Shown here one piece after another: positions 33,991-45,661 of a DNA stretch of 64,000 nucleotides; within the stretch, counting starts at the first letter, position 1, and each line of letters begins with the position of its first letter. The DNA comes from Sphagnum compactum (Eukaryota > Bryophyta > Sphagnopsida > Sphagnales): positions 20,078,213-20,142,212 of the forward strand of contig OZ234493.1 in NCBI GenBank assembly GCA_965153455.1, written 5' to 3'. The notes beneath the pieces were generated by a model, which saw only the letters and a program-made list of their open reading frames with translations, was not told the origin of the DNA and searched no databases. The position numbers and the translations under genes are program-made.

Positions 33991-34580
33991 GACCTAAGTT
34001 ATTTAAACTACTTTAAATATCTAGAGGTCTACCTAGGGTGGGGCTACCAATGGTGTCTAAAGGTTGTTTAAAGTACTTAAAGGGGCTTACCTAGGAGTTC
34101 CTTAAAGGTTACGTAGGTTGCATAAACTACCTAAGGGTTATTTAGATTACCTAAGAACATACATAAACGCTACCTAGGGGTTGTTAAAGTACCTAAGGAC
34201 CTATGTTATCTATGGGCATACTTAAAGGTTATGTAAACTATTTAGGGCCATCTAGGGGTTATTTAAAAATTGTTTAAATTAACTAGAGTACCTCCAGGCC
34301 TACATGGGGGGTTGCATAAACTACTTAAGCTACCTAGGGGTTACCTAGACTAATTTAGGTATCTAAGGGCCTACCTAAGGGTTATTTAAGGTATTGCGAG
34401 ATGTACCAAGGGCTTACCTAGACTATTTACAATACTTAGTATGGGTTCCCTAGTTTATCTAAAATACCTAAATGTTGTTTAGGCTACCTAGGGGTTGCCT
34501 AGGCTATCTAGGGTACTTATGATACCTACCTAAGTGTGTACTACAAGGCTACTTAGACTACCTAGGGGCTATCTATTTCT
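33991..34580 (+). repeat. CCTAGGG-type degenerate array, right part
   Basis: Continuation of the array after the inserted R copy, with units such as GGCTACCTAGGGGTTGCCTA. It ends before the right subterminal zone of element D. Confidence 0.75.
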
Positions 34581-34991
34581 AAGCTCCAATAAGTTAACAT
34601 GACATGTTGCATACATTACTTTACTATTAGAACATGTACATTTGTAATTATGATATATATTTACAATTTGAATTGAACAAAACACCAAATGTTGTTTAAT
34701 CACCTATGAAGCACATTACTAATCACAAAACAATTAAGTTTTCATCTATTATTGGACACCACTAATTGTGAATAATATGAAAAAAAATTCATCCTCAATT
34801 TTGTCCAAACCAATAATAGTTGCGAATCATAGTCACATGTATAATTAAAAACCATTTTGTAACTGAATATGTGACCACAAGTCATTTTTACCACATGCCA
34901 CATAGGATAGTTGAAGTGGTAGGTGTATAATTAGTTAATTTGGATGCAAGTTGCAAAAACATGGGTTGTTATGACAAGATTCCTTGTAATG

Positions 34992-36549
34992 TGTGTTCAA
35001 CATTATGACATTTTGTCTTGATGTCCTTGTTTTAATCTTTCATTTTCTTTATTTATTTATTTGTCGTGTCCTAATTCTTCTTTGTTCCATCTTAAGTTTA
35101 TTTTAAGTTTGTTCATGATTTTATCCATGTGACATTTTCTTGTTTATTTTTACTACATATAAATATTACACATTTAGTGAAATAATAGTGACTTTGAATC
35201 AACTTCCACCAATTGAAAAATAATAAATAACCTTAATGTCACTTGATGGTTTTGAAAAATCTTTTCAAATCTTATAAGCATTTAAAAAACTAATAGTATT
35301 TGTCATGAATGATGTCTTCCAATTAATTGTTGCCACTAAGACCTTGCAATTAAATCCCATGCATTCATAATAAATATTTAGATGAAGTTAAATGTATCAT
35401 GATTTTGAGGTTTTCTTTAACCAATTTAATTTACATAATCTTATGAGTTGTAAATCAAAATTGTTACCATTCAATGTTTTAATTTTTTTTACTTTCAAAT
35501 CATGACTCGTGTTTGCAATTAAATTTCTTTCCCAAAAAATGAACATCCTTGTTGATGTCAAAAAAAATTATTATTATTATGCATGGACAATAACAAGATA
35601 ATTTTCTTTATGAATAACCACAGGATTTTTTAAAAACTATTTGTAGCAATCATATGAATTTGAATAAAGGATTCCAATCTTCTATATCTTCATTTTGGTC
35701 ATTGATTAAATGTAGTTTTGATATATTAATTCTTACACAACAATTGTCTAATAAAATTGATGTGTTGTTCATTAGGAGATCAAAAGATTTAAATGAATTT
35801 TTTTACATTTTTTAAAATTTTGGGATTAAAATGAATGTGCACAAAAACCATTTTGCAAATGGATAATGGAAAACTATTTCAATTCCAAAGCATCATTGTT
35901 GAAGGACTTCTTTTTTAAGAAATTTAAAAGTGATTGCTATTTTAAGCCAATAAATTTTATTTAATGTATTTTCCAATAAAAGAATTTAAGCTCCAAAATA
36001 TTTCCAATTTGGGTTAAGGATAACATTATATAGGATCTCAATAATATTTAGTTAGGTATGGGTAAAAGTTTTAAAAATCAGCACAAACCCTATTTCTTGG
36101 GGAGGTTTTTGTTTTGTATATTTTATGAAACACAATGGAATAAAGGAGTATTTTTTTCTATGTAATGAAATAATAGAATGTTATCAGGATATTATATTAA
36201 AAGTGAAAATATTTTAGATATATTTTAAGTATATTTTCATAATCCAATTCTTGCCATCCTATTTACATTGAAGTGAATTATAAAGGTATTTTTTTCATTA
36301 AATTTCACCTTATAACTTCTTTTGTGTGTCATCTAGAAAAAATTGGAAGCTTAACCTCCCCTAGCCTTATTTATAAAATAAGATTATGGGCATATATGTA
36401 ATTTTTACATGACATACTCTATGTACAAGAATTAGCAAATGGCATGTAAACAATAAAACAAATTAGAATATGTACAATAACACACCCCTAGGTCTTTTTA
36501 ATGGTATAATGGCAAAGCTTGCCAATTCTTAGTTTTGTCATGAAATGCA
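34992..36549. other. No gene recognised
   Basis: Very AT-rich (many A and T runs), with no open frame worth listing and no repeat partner seen. Confidence 0.5.
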
Positions 36550-38430
36550 AACCTAAGTTATGTTCTGTAACTTTCAAGGTGAAAGAATGTGTGTGAGCTC
36601 TAGGATGAAACTAAGGGATGTGAACGAACCAATTATATAGATGAACTTTTAATCAAGGTTCATAATGATGGGTGCAAGTGTGACAAAGTAGACCAAAACA
36701 TTATTAATATTCATTTTTATCTTGTATTATGCATATGAAAACAATAAAGAGTCTCAAAATGGATGGAAATATGATAAAAAATCATATATTCCATCTAATA
36801 TATTTACAAAAAATTACCTGCAAAAAACTATGAACAAATAAGTTTTTAAATAGATATTTAAATTATCCTTGTTTATTGGATGGTAAATTTTTATTTAAGA
36901 AGCCTTCAACAAAAGATGTTAAGTGAAATGTACTTATATTAGGTCAAGTCATAAAAATTGTTGTATTTTTTAAGGGACCATCAACTTTATATTTTATTGC
37001 TTCTTTATTTATTGTACGTAACATGCATTTTACAAAAATTCACACTTCAAAAAATAGATTTCAAAAGTCACTTGTGTTTTAAATTTTACCTATTGAAAAT
37101 CAATTTATATGATGCAAAATATGAAAATTCATGCACAATTTAGTGAAGAATTATTTTGTCTTTATCTTTTCATTCAAGTTAAAAAATTTAATGCATATTT
37201 TATTGAGAATTTTGTTGTTATATTATGTTCATTTTTCAAGTATACAAACAAGGCAATAAAATTGTTCATTTTATCTTATTTTGACCTCATGTCAAATTGC
37301 ACAAACCAAAAAAGAGAAGGTAGTAATATAGTTAAAAATCAAAATGGTGTATGGATGAGCCACAAATTAACTTAAATTCACAAGACACACCATGCCTTGA
37401 ACTTGGAAAAAATCAACATTGTCCTCGCTATAATATGATAATACTATGCAATTTCTTGAAAACAATTTTTCCTAGGACTCCCAGATGTTGCTAATTTACA
37501 AGTCCCACCAAATTGGGGGCTCATAATTTTCTTGTTTCACTTCTAATTGGAAAGTTTTCAATCTTGTTGGCAAGTTCCTTGATTTGGAATGTTAAACTTG
37601 AAGGGTTCAACTTCAAGTTTTTCAATCTTGTGACTGAGATTTGAATTATCACCCTTTTAGTGGAGCTAATACAAAGACTAAGCTATGAAACTAGCTTTTT
37701 GCTAAGGTTGGAGTTAGAATAAATTTTTTGAAAATGAACTTACAAAAATAAGTTCAAGGTTTTAAGGTAGGCACATTGAAATTTGTTTAAAAGTTAGTAA
37801 GCACACTGAACTTTATAAATAGCTAATTGGTTTTAATTTGTTGTAAAACTCTATACCTATAGAATTTCCAACCTTGGGGAATATGTAGTGTGACATGGAT
37901 CTAGACCTTATTTTCGAACCAAACTTGAAGTTTCTTGAATGTGAAAAAAAAATCAAAACCAAAACTATAAGTTTAGAAATTTAAGAAACTAGGTTCAAAC
38001 CCACACTTGGAAAACCAACCAATATTTTTTCAAAGTGTAAAAAAGAAGTATCAACCAACATAAGATTTGACCCTTTTAATCATTTTGATGATTTGACCCT
38101 TCTAATCGAATGGCCATTTAATTTGTATTTTAGATCTTTGATTTCAAAATGTGAGCCCAATTTAGTTATCTACTCTTCAAGACCTTTCTAGTAATGTAAA
38201 GAGAATTTAATTTAAACAAGGTTTGATCCTCTAACTTTGTAAACCTTAATCTGAAATCCAAATGAGCTTTGGACTCTCAACTCCTAGTGTGATAATGCAT
38301 TTTAAAATGTTCAAACTCCCTCATTTGCACTCTTTCACAATTGTGGGAGTGTGTTGGAGTCCCAAAATAACTTGACCTCTCTCCCAACCCATTTCCCTTT
38401 TTGCAAGATAAAATATGTGTATGAATGTGA
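36550..38430 (-). repeat. LTR family S, copy 3, strongly decayed
   Basis: In the reverse sense it follows the order of the LTRs at 5605-6558 and 56413-57370. Written on the + strand, GTGAGCTCTAGGATGAAACT corresponds to GTTGGAGCTCCGGGATGGGACT. GATGAGCCAC and CACAAGACACACCATGCC correspond to GACGAGCCAC and CACAAGACTCACCACGGCC. GGGGGCTCATAATTTTC corresponds to GGGGGCCCATAACTTCG, and CTTTGGACTCTCAACTCC lies further on. Many C or G positions of the other copies are T or A here. About 650 bases of AT-rich DNA (36690-37350) are extra. The edges are approximate. Confidence 0.6.
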
Positions 38431-38939
38431 TGGCAAGTTGAGGAATGCAAATAGTTGTGCAACTCACATTATGAATGTCATTTGTAGAAATAGCCATTCA
38501 AGGCCTTTCTTGGCAAGCTAAAAAAAAATTCAAATTTGTTTAAAGGCTTCAGCGTTTCTTTGCCTCTAATTTAGACAAATTTTAATGGTTGAATTAGGCA
38601 ATGAAAGTTTCAACACATGGTCACAAGTGTTAATTGTTCTTTTGTTGATGTATTAAAAACTTGTGAATTACCACTCACAACTTGTTGCATAGACAAGGGT
38701 TTTGGGTGTGGCAGTTGTAGGCATTTCTTTACCTAGTTCAAGAGGATTGCCTTAGCGCTGTGCACCATGTTTATGTAGGCAAAAAATATGGAATCATACT
38801 GTAGTAATCATGTTTCTCAAAGTTTTGAAAGGGTTGACTCCAATAATTGACACAATTTAACTTCTACAATGGGCCTGGGCACATTAATTTGGATGAAGTA
38901 AAAACATTAAATAGCATGAAACTTAGTTAAGACTTGTAA
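38431..38939. other. No gene recognised
   Basis: Sequence between the decayed LTR and a MITE, with no features. Confidence 0.5.
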
Positions 38940-39233
38940 GGGCATCCCCATGGCAGCACTAAAATGGTCTTTACACAGTATTTTGGGTGAAGTGTAATCA
39001 CTAAATAGTGTCGAACTCAACCTACATGCACAAATATGCACCACATAGAACAAGGTCAACAAAAGAAAATGACTGCTTTTAATTGGCTGAAGTGGTGGAG
39101 TTTAAGTAGTCTCTCACTTTATGCTGTCTATAATTTCATGTTTGTGTGAGGGTGGGGAAAAAATTAACATGTTATATTGGATGTGATAAACAGTATTAAG
39201 AGACCCAACCATGGGGTGTGGATGGAGATGCTC
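38940..39233. mobile_element. MITE family M2, copy 1 (294 bp)
   Basis: The left end GGGCATCCCCATGG and the complement of the right end, GAGCATCTCCATCC, form an imperfect inverted repeat. TAA precedes the element and CAA follows, so a 3-bp TWA-type duplication is possible, as in PIF/Harbinger. The right half (TAAGTAGTCTCTCACTTTAT, ...GTGGATGGAGATG) is shared with 40282-40606. No coding sequence. Confidence 0.6.
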
Positions 39234-40281
39234 CAAATCCAGTAGACATATTTTAGAAAGAGAGTTCCTTTTTCGAGGCTTGTTCTTGGGAGGATTAACC
39301 GAGATTGGAACTTAGGAACAAACAACAAACCCTATCCTCTGAATACTGTCAGGCTTTTGCAAACCTTTTTACATAATTGAAGTAGTTTTAGAATAGTCTC
39401 ATATGGAACTCCATTCCATGAAATTAATTAGCTGCAGTAATTGACAAACTAATAGTCAACAAACCACAACTTAATGGAGGGTACTCTATAATAAGGATGA
39501 TAAACAGTTGGGGAACTGACTGGCCAACTCACTTCAAGAAAAGCCCAACAGATAAGCAAGTGGAAGTCCCCCATAAACTAAAACAGTACCAGGGGATGCT
39601 GCTTTCGAAAACACTGCCAATGCCTGAAAAGCGAAACTATTAATATAGAGTTACTGGGACTTAATGAACTCTCGAAACTACCCAGCTACCAGAAACAAAA
39701 ATAAATTCCCCCAATTGTATAGTCATAAACTAAGCTATTTTAAGTTTTGGGAATCTCCTTGCAGAATTTGACGACGTGCATGGCAATGTAGCTACCCAAA
39801 AATTCTACCCTAAACTCTAAGTTGCAGTGTTATTGGCCCTCTTGAGACTAGAGAACACTGCTGAGTTCATTGGGTCCCACAAATATTTGTGAGGAATGTT
39901 CGCCAACTGTGAGTTTAGGTTCAAAAAAACTTCATGGAACATTTCTTATTATAACTGTTGTTGCTGGTTTCAACTGCCCCATTGAAAGGTTTAGAGGCAA
40001 GAATATTACGCCAATACCAGCTGCTGCTTGTTATTACTGCTGCAACTAGCTGTTCAGAGTTCAATTATTTCAGGGGCAAAAAATACTTCCTACCAGACCT
40101 AGATTCCCATATGTAAGTAACTCATCATTCCCTCTTCTGACGGCGCTTCCATGCAGAACAGAACGCCACTATCGGCCAAAATGCAGGCGCACCCACTTGT
40201 ACACTAAAGCCCCATGGGGATTGGTGAAGAGGGGAACCTTTCTTGATGAATTCCCACGTACCCTTTAACTAGGGTCTGTCA
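39234..40281. other. No gene recognised
   Basis: About 1 kb of moderate-GC, low-repeat sequence. No open frame or motif supports a gene. Confidence 0.45.
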
Positions 40282-40606
40282 GGGTATGCCCATCCATAGC
40301 AGTAAAGTAGCTTGTAGACTGTTTTTTTAGGCCTTCTTTTAGTAGTCAAAATAGTGTGAAACAAAATTTAGGCCTGTAAATATAAACAAAATACAGTGCC
40401 CTCCAAGAGGGCCCCATAAAGTAACAGTTATTTTTTATTGGCCGGGCACAATGAGTGGCCAAGGTGGTGACATTTTAAGTAGTATTTCACTTTATGCTGT
40501 TTATTTGTTCATATTTATGGGTTGGGATGGGGGAATAACTAACACTTTATGTTGGTGTGATAAATATTGATAGATGCCCAAATAGGAATGTGGGTGGAGA
40601 TGTTCT
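40282..40606. mobile_element. MITE family M2, copy 2 (about 325 bp)
   Basis: The left end GGGTATGCCCATCCATAGCA resembles GGGCATCCCCATGGCAGCA of copy 1. The right half shares TAAGTAGTATTTCACTTTAT, GATGTG-like and GTGGGTGGAGATG blocks. The ends are approximate. Confidence 0.5.
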
Positions 40607-40656
40607 AGAGATACTTATTATTACCATTTATACTCATTGTCACCATATTTAGTTTT

Positions 40657-40975
40657 TGGCCTTGCCTACCAAGGCAACGATATTGTGTTTAGATTCACTA
40701 TAGATTATAGTAGCTTAAGGGATTTTGGCCCCGAGGTAATAATAGGTCTATTTTTATATGAGGATTTTTGAAAGATGATATTAAAGCTTGTGTTGAAATT
40801 TGAGATGTAGTTATAGAATTATGATATCTTGAAGGATTTTGGTTTCTTCTAGAGGATGTTTTTTCAAGATTATATTTTTGCATGGTGAAATATTTGAATT
40901 TCCATAATTCTTCCTTTGGCTTAATATACTTTTTCATGTAAATGGCGAGGCCAGAGTGTGACACACCACTTGTTT
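40657..40975. repeat. Repeat family T, uninterrupted copy
   Basis: Matches 62116-63003 without the 590-bp Helitron there. Shared blocks include ATATTGTGTTTAGATTCA, TAGTAGCTTAAGGGATTTTG, TATGATATCTTGAAGGATTT and GCATGGTGAAATATTTGAAT. At the insertion point this copy reads ATAGATTATAGTAGC, the pre-insertion state. No coding capacity; the class is unknown. Confidence 0.85.
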
Positions 40976-41089
40976 GAAATGGGAATAGCTGTAATTTTTA
41001 AGTTCTCTAAAAAGTTACTGACAACAACCCTCAACTACAAACCTATAATGAAAGAGAAGAGGACGTACACATTTTCAAAATGGTTGCAC

Positions 41090-41295
41090 TTTCTAATGGA
41101 AAGTGACTCTCCTATAGCCGCGAGGGGCAGGGATTTCAATCACTTTCCGTTACCTTGCTGTCATCCCAATTTCTCCATTTCCATTACCTTGCTGTCAATC
41201 CAACTTTCTCACATTCCATGATCTTGTTGTCATCCTAGTTTCTCATGTCATGAGAGTTCCGTCTCATGACATGAGAAAATGACAGCAAGGCACAG
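41090..41295. repeat. Tandem units ending in a 17-bp hairpin
   Basis: Three units of about 35 bases built on CCTTGCTGTCATCCCAATTTC run from about 41151 to 41250. They end in a perfect 17-bp inverted repeat (41239-41255 and 41262-41278, TTTCTCATGTCATGAGA and its complement, 6-base loop). Beyond it, ATGACAGCAAGG continues the pairing with the tandem unit. GGAAAGTGA / TCACTTTCC at about 41099 and 41141 is a further small inverted pair. Confidence 0.7.
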
Positions 41296-41399
41296 GAAAG
41301 AGACCCTAATTCACCAATTGCGTAACGACAAGTCATGATTATGAGCCATGATAACTTTTACCCCAATGGAGTTTTGAATTGATCAGTTGTGACAGTGTA

Positions 41400-42071
41400 G
41401 AGACCACGGTCTGAAATTTTCACAGGCGATAATTTCTCATCAGACTAGTCAGGAGTTTAATTGCTGGAGTAATGAAGGAGAGGCAAGCAGCCCATGATTT
41501 GGTCCTTTTTGACTGTTGCATTGGGTGCTGTGCGGCTGGCTGATCAGACTCCCTTGCCTGGTGTTGCGTGTGTGGCCGGCTACGTTTGGGGGCACTTGGA
41601 CTTGTGTGTAAGTAGTAGTAGTACTGTGCACTGATCTGGCGCAGAACTCAGGGCAAGCAACAGTTCTTATTGCCCTCCTTGCGCTGCTCGACCTGTCTTT
41701 ATGTCACTGCTGTAGCTGCAGGCGCTGCTGCTGCCCTGGGTCGCTTGTCGCTCCAGACTTGCAGTAACGGTCTGGTATCAGGCGATTTGCATTCGAGGAA
41801 AGAGGATGGGGGCGTTCGTTCGAACTTGGGCGACTTCAAGCTTTGCAGGACGCTAAATTATAACAGGGTCTGGCGTACTGTCATCATAGTAGGTGACGAG
41901 GACGAGCACTAGTCCGAATCTAGTCGTGGCTCTTTGATCTTCTCGCTTTTTGCAACCAATTCGGAACCTACCATGAATGTATTTAGAAAGAACTATTCCC
42001 AGAAGTGGCTAGTAAGCACTGGGCAGAAGCTAGGAGGCGTTGACCACCATATTTTCTTTGCTGCGCTTCAG
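41400..42071 (+). other. GC-rich island with short open frame and possible exon
   Basis: This island stands out for its GC and CpG content. An 80-codon open frame (41670-41912) is Ala-rich at the start and has no recognised domain. A short GTAAGTAGTAGTAGTAC stretch lies at about 41609. The possible first exon is listed separately. No intron-exon chain could be followed, so a host gene is not claimed. Confidence 0.35.
41973..42071 (+). CDS. Possible short first exon or gene fragment, unknown product
   Basis: From ATG at 41973, 33 codons (starting MNVFRKNYSQKW, then GQKLGGVDHHIFFAAL) run to CAG, directly followed by GTATGA, a good plant splice donor. Without splicing the frame stops two codons later. 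Composition and residue mix look protein-like, but no family is recognised and no second exon was identified. It may be a chance frame or a transposon-captured gene piece. Confidence 0.2.
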
Positions 42072-42626
42072 GTATGATGAAGTTTGAACTACGAAGTGGA
42101 ATAATGAGACTTGCGCATGAAGGCCAACTCAACAATTCATGGCCACTTGTGTAAATACCAAGTTAGGGCATGCAAGTTGCAGCAGGGATATTTTTTCTTC
42201 CAACAATACCAACTCCTGTAAACGTGTAGAAGCGTGCAGACTTGAGGTGTGACGAACTAGATAGAACTGTGCTGCTGAAGCACTACCTACACAACGAATC
42301 GTAGCCACAAGAATGCTAGGGTTGTAGCAGGGATATTTCTTCTAAAGTGGAACTCTCATAAGTGTGACCCTGATAATATCTTTTAGAATATTAGCTCAAC
42401 CTACATGATGACAAAATTTTATTCCAAAACAAAATTGCCAAAGAGAGAGGGAGATGCTAGAAATATCCATTTGTAATTTTCTTGAGGAATAAATTCTTTC
42501 TGAAAATCTAGATTCTTAGAATTATCTGACCTGTATCTTCTATATCAATTGATATTAGTACCTACAGCAACCGCAGAAAATGCTCAATGGAATGGCTACC
42601 AATCACTTGATGTGCTATATATTTTA

Positions 42627-42917
42627 GAGCAACTCCACTGGTGCTCCATATGTGACCCTGCAAATTGAAATTGGATGAAAAAATGTCAAAACATGCCAGT
42701 TTGGCTATGAGGTTGGTAAAAGGCACAACAAGCCTAACACCCACTGTTCATGGGCTAGATAGTTTGATTGGTCCAGGTGGGTTGCTATTAGTTGTCTCCC
42801 ATCTATTTGCAGTCTCAGTTTTAGTTTTAGGGGTGGGTTGGAAAAGAGGAAATAACTAAACTTGAATGTGAGAAATATTTATGCACGGTCACATACTGAG
42901 CACCAGTGGAGTTGCTC
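42627..42917. mobile_element. PIF/Harbinger-like MITE, copy 2 (291 bp), TTA target duplication
   Basis: The ends GAGCAACTCCACTGGTGCTC are inverted repeats at both sides, the first 20 bases matching exactly, with TATGTGACC continuing the pairing. TTA lies directly outside both ends (42624-42626 and 42918-42920), the typical PIF/Harbinger (Tourist-type) duplication. There is no transposase coding sequence. It is homologous to 7774-8322. Confidence 0.88.
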
Positions 42918-45661
42918 TTAGTTTTCTCCTTTTCGTAAAATGCCACTGGGAAAAGCATTTTGCAGGAATATTTGGCAGAGTTTCATAATAAAAAAAGATT
43001 GTATAATCTGAGTGGTCCCGACTCCCTACCCTCGCCCCTAACATTTAGAGGAGTTTGGGTTTGCAGTATGGACCATCTTGACTTTAATCATCTCGGCGGA
43101 ATTATTACCCTGACTTGTTGTAGGCAAATCATTTGCTTATAGCTAGGGCATTCATCTTGGAGTGCAGGAACAAGAAAAGTTAAAACAGTCTACTGGAAGG
43201 CAGTAGTTGTTGGTCGACACGCAGGCCTGTCGCAGGGAGCACCAGCATCTTCACTACCCGTCACTCCACTCATCAATTTTGCCGTCAACTTGCTGATGCC
43301 GACGGCTGCATGGTCCTTGCACCCAGGACTAAGCATTATGAATGAGTGACCTAGCTGTTCAGAACTTGACGCCCAGAAATCAATGTCCCCAATTCTATAT
43401 CGACAGTAACAGACTAACAAAACATGCAGTCGGTCTCTAACTTACATATCAAGACGTCAACAGTCAAGACCCATCAGTCAAAATACGTCTTTGCCAGTCC
43501 ACAGAAAATCTTCTTGTATTATCCCTGAAGATTATCTAACTGTCAACTACGAGATCAGTCAGTTTAAAACCCTTAGGCAGTCTCCAGTCTCCACCCACGG
43601 CCTCTTCTTGTGTTCACTACATCCAACATGGAGTGTTAATTATTTCCTCATCCCCATCCCATAAACATAAAAAATAAGGCAACATATAAATTGAGAGAGT
43701 ATTCAAATTCTACAACCCAAGCCAATCATTATGACCAACCTATCAAAAGTAATCATTTTCTTTCTCTAGCCATTTTGGAAATTAATGTACCAAGTGGATA
43801 TTTCCAAGTTCAAACTCAATTTCGCACGATTTACCCTATCCATATTTACAAGTCCAAATTTGGTTTCATACTTGTTATGATGTGCATATTTATATAGGTC
43901 CAAACCCAATTTCCCACTATGTATCTATAAGTTACATTTCATACAAATTGGTCATGACCCTACCTTAGTGCTCATGATCAAGGTTGGGTCAAGACAAGAG
44001 AAACAAGGTAAGAATGAAATCAAAGCATGGTAATGTTCGAACACACTCCCAAGGTGAGTGGTAAGTATTTGTGAGTGAAAGGGAGGAGCTCCCGTGATTC
44101 ATAAAGGCATTTTCACTTTGCAAGTGGAGGGTCCCATGAAGTCTTTGGAGCTATGGGACAAGGTTAGGGCAACAAATTTGGTCCACATTAAGTGATCTTT
44201 CACTTGTTCAAAAGATATTGTTGAGTACTACAAGATAGTGAATTTTCATTTTGAGAACAAACCTTTATTGCATAAGTTATGGTCATTTGAAAACAATGAA
44301 TTTCATGGTAATCAAGTTGATTGAAAATATGCAAGGACAAAGACTACCACCAAGATGACTCTTGACCATTCATACCATCATTTAGGAACCAATTGATGTT
44401 CAACTCATGAACTTGACATGTTGAAACCTTGTCTTTGAGGGCTACAAGATAATGTACTTGCATGTTCAATTTAATTAAGTTGCATAAAAATTATGGGCCT
44501 CTAAAGTGATGGAATTACAAAAGAGTAAAACTTTTGAAAATTGATTTTTGGAGTCTTGAAAAACATGTCATTTCAACATAGGTGTGACAATGAGATACAT
44601 AGTATATCATATAGAGGAAGGTCTAGTGTTTTCTTGAGCATTTGGGCCACATGGGGAGTTTTGTGAATGCATGTAAATAATCTATGAACCAAAATTGGAT
44701 ACAACTTTATTAATTGGCCTCTTTATTTGGTTTGTGAAGTTTGATATGACTGAAATGGAGTTTGACATGAAGAGTCAATTTGTTTTAGTCTTATCTTGAA
44801 GTCCACACTACCCTTGTTTAGTCATGAAGTGCTAGGGAATGTGCATTGGGATCTTGCATTCCATTGCCAAAATTAAGATTTGGGAAATATTTTACCATTG
44901 ATACCACTTAACAATCCTAGGGGTGTGTCAAACTTACATTGTATAGGCTATTATATTGTTGTTCATGGAGATGCTTTTCTGTGAAATTGTAACAAAATTT
45001 CAATATGTATTCTTGGTTCGCAAATCAAAAAATAGTTTTACAAAATCTATGAATATGTTTTGAGTAAAATTTCATCACGTATATTTGTAATAAGACATTG
45101 ATAATATTAATTACAATATGACATTACTCCAAATTATTTTCATGTAATACAACTTTGAACAACCTATTTTCTCTAATTGAATTAATTTTCATTATTTCCA
45201 TTTGTCAAGGTAGTAAATCTAAAAAATAATAAAGAATCCATGTCTTGACTCCATAAAAGTCAAAAATTAATCACAATCAAGGTGCCCAAAAAGAATGTCA
45301 CATTATAAATGATTCCAATTCACAAAACTCAACTATGTTTTTCCTTGTAGTTTTAATTCAATTCAAATGACCAATGAGTTTTATAACTTGCAATAAACAT
45401 AAGCATGGTTCATTTTTATTTAAGTTTGGGCAGAATTTAATGTACTAAAAATTCCTAAAAAATAAATACTATTCATTGCCATGAAAAATAACCCATCTAC
45501 ACTTTTCAAACTCTTAATATAAAATGATTTTTAGAATGGAAATTTCAAAATGTTCTAGGCTACAAACACCTAAGGACTACTAAATGAGCAATATATAAGG
45601 TGTTGTAAAACAAAATATAACAAACATATAAATATAAACTAATGTTAAGGATAAAAACACA
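42918..45661. other. No supported gene; LTR-like stretch near 44.0-44.7 kb
   Basis: Open frames such as 43190-43420 (minus strand, 76 codons) have no recognised motif. The sequence at about 44200-44550 contains two loosely similar passages built on CTACAAGATA (44228, 44440), each followed by an ATTATG/GTTATGG block (44277, 44490). Such internal echo is seen in plant LTRs, but neither LTR ends nor a partner copy were found. Confidence 0.35.

Larger units (their letters stand above)
32332..34991. mobile_element. CACTA-like element D (2660 bp) with TGT target duplication
   Basis: The left end CACTACAAAGAATTTTG and the complement of the right end, CATTACAAGGAATCTTG, agree at 14 of 17 bases. TGT flanks both ends (32329-32331 and 34992-34994). 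The subterminal zones share TGTGGCAT and related motifs. The interior has two long arrays of degenerate CTACCTAGGGG units, with an inverted copy of repeat family R between them. No transposase coding sequence is present. The pairing of these ends over 2.6 kb is an inference, but the duplication and the matching TIRs support it. Confidence 0.7.
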
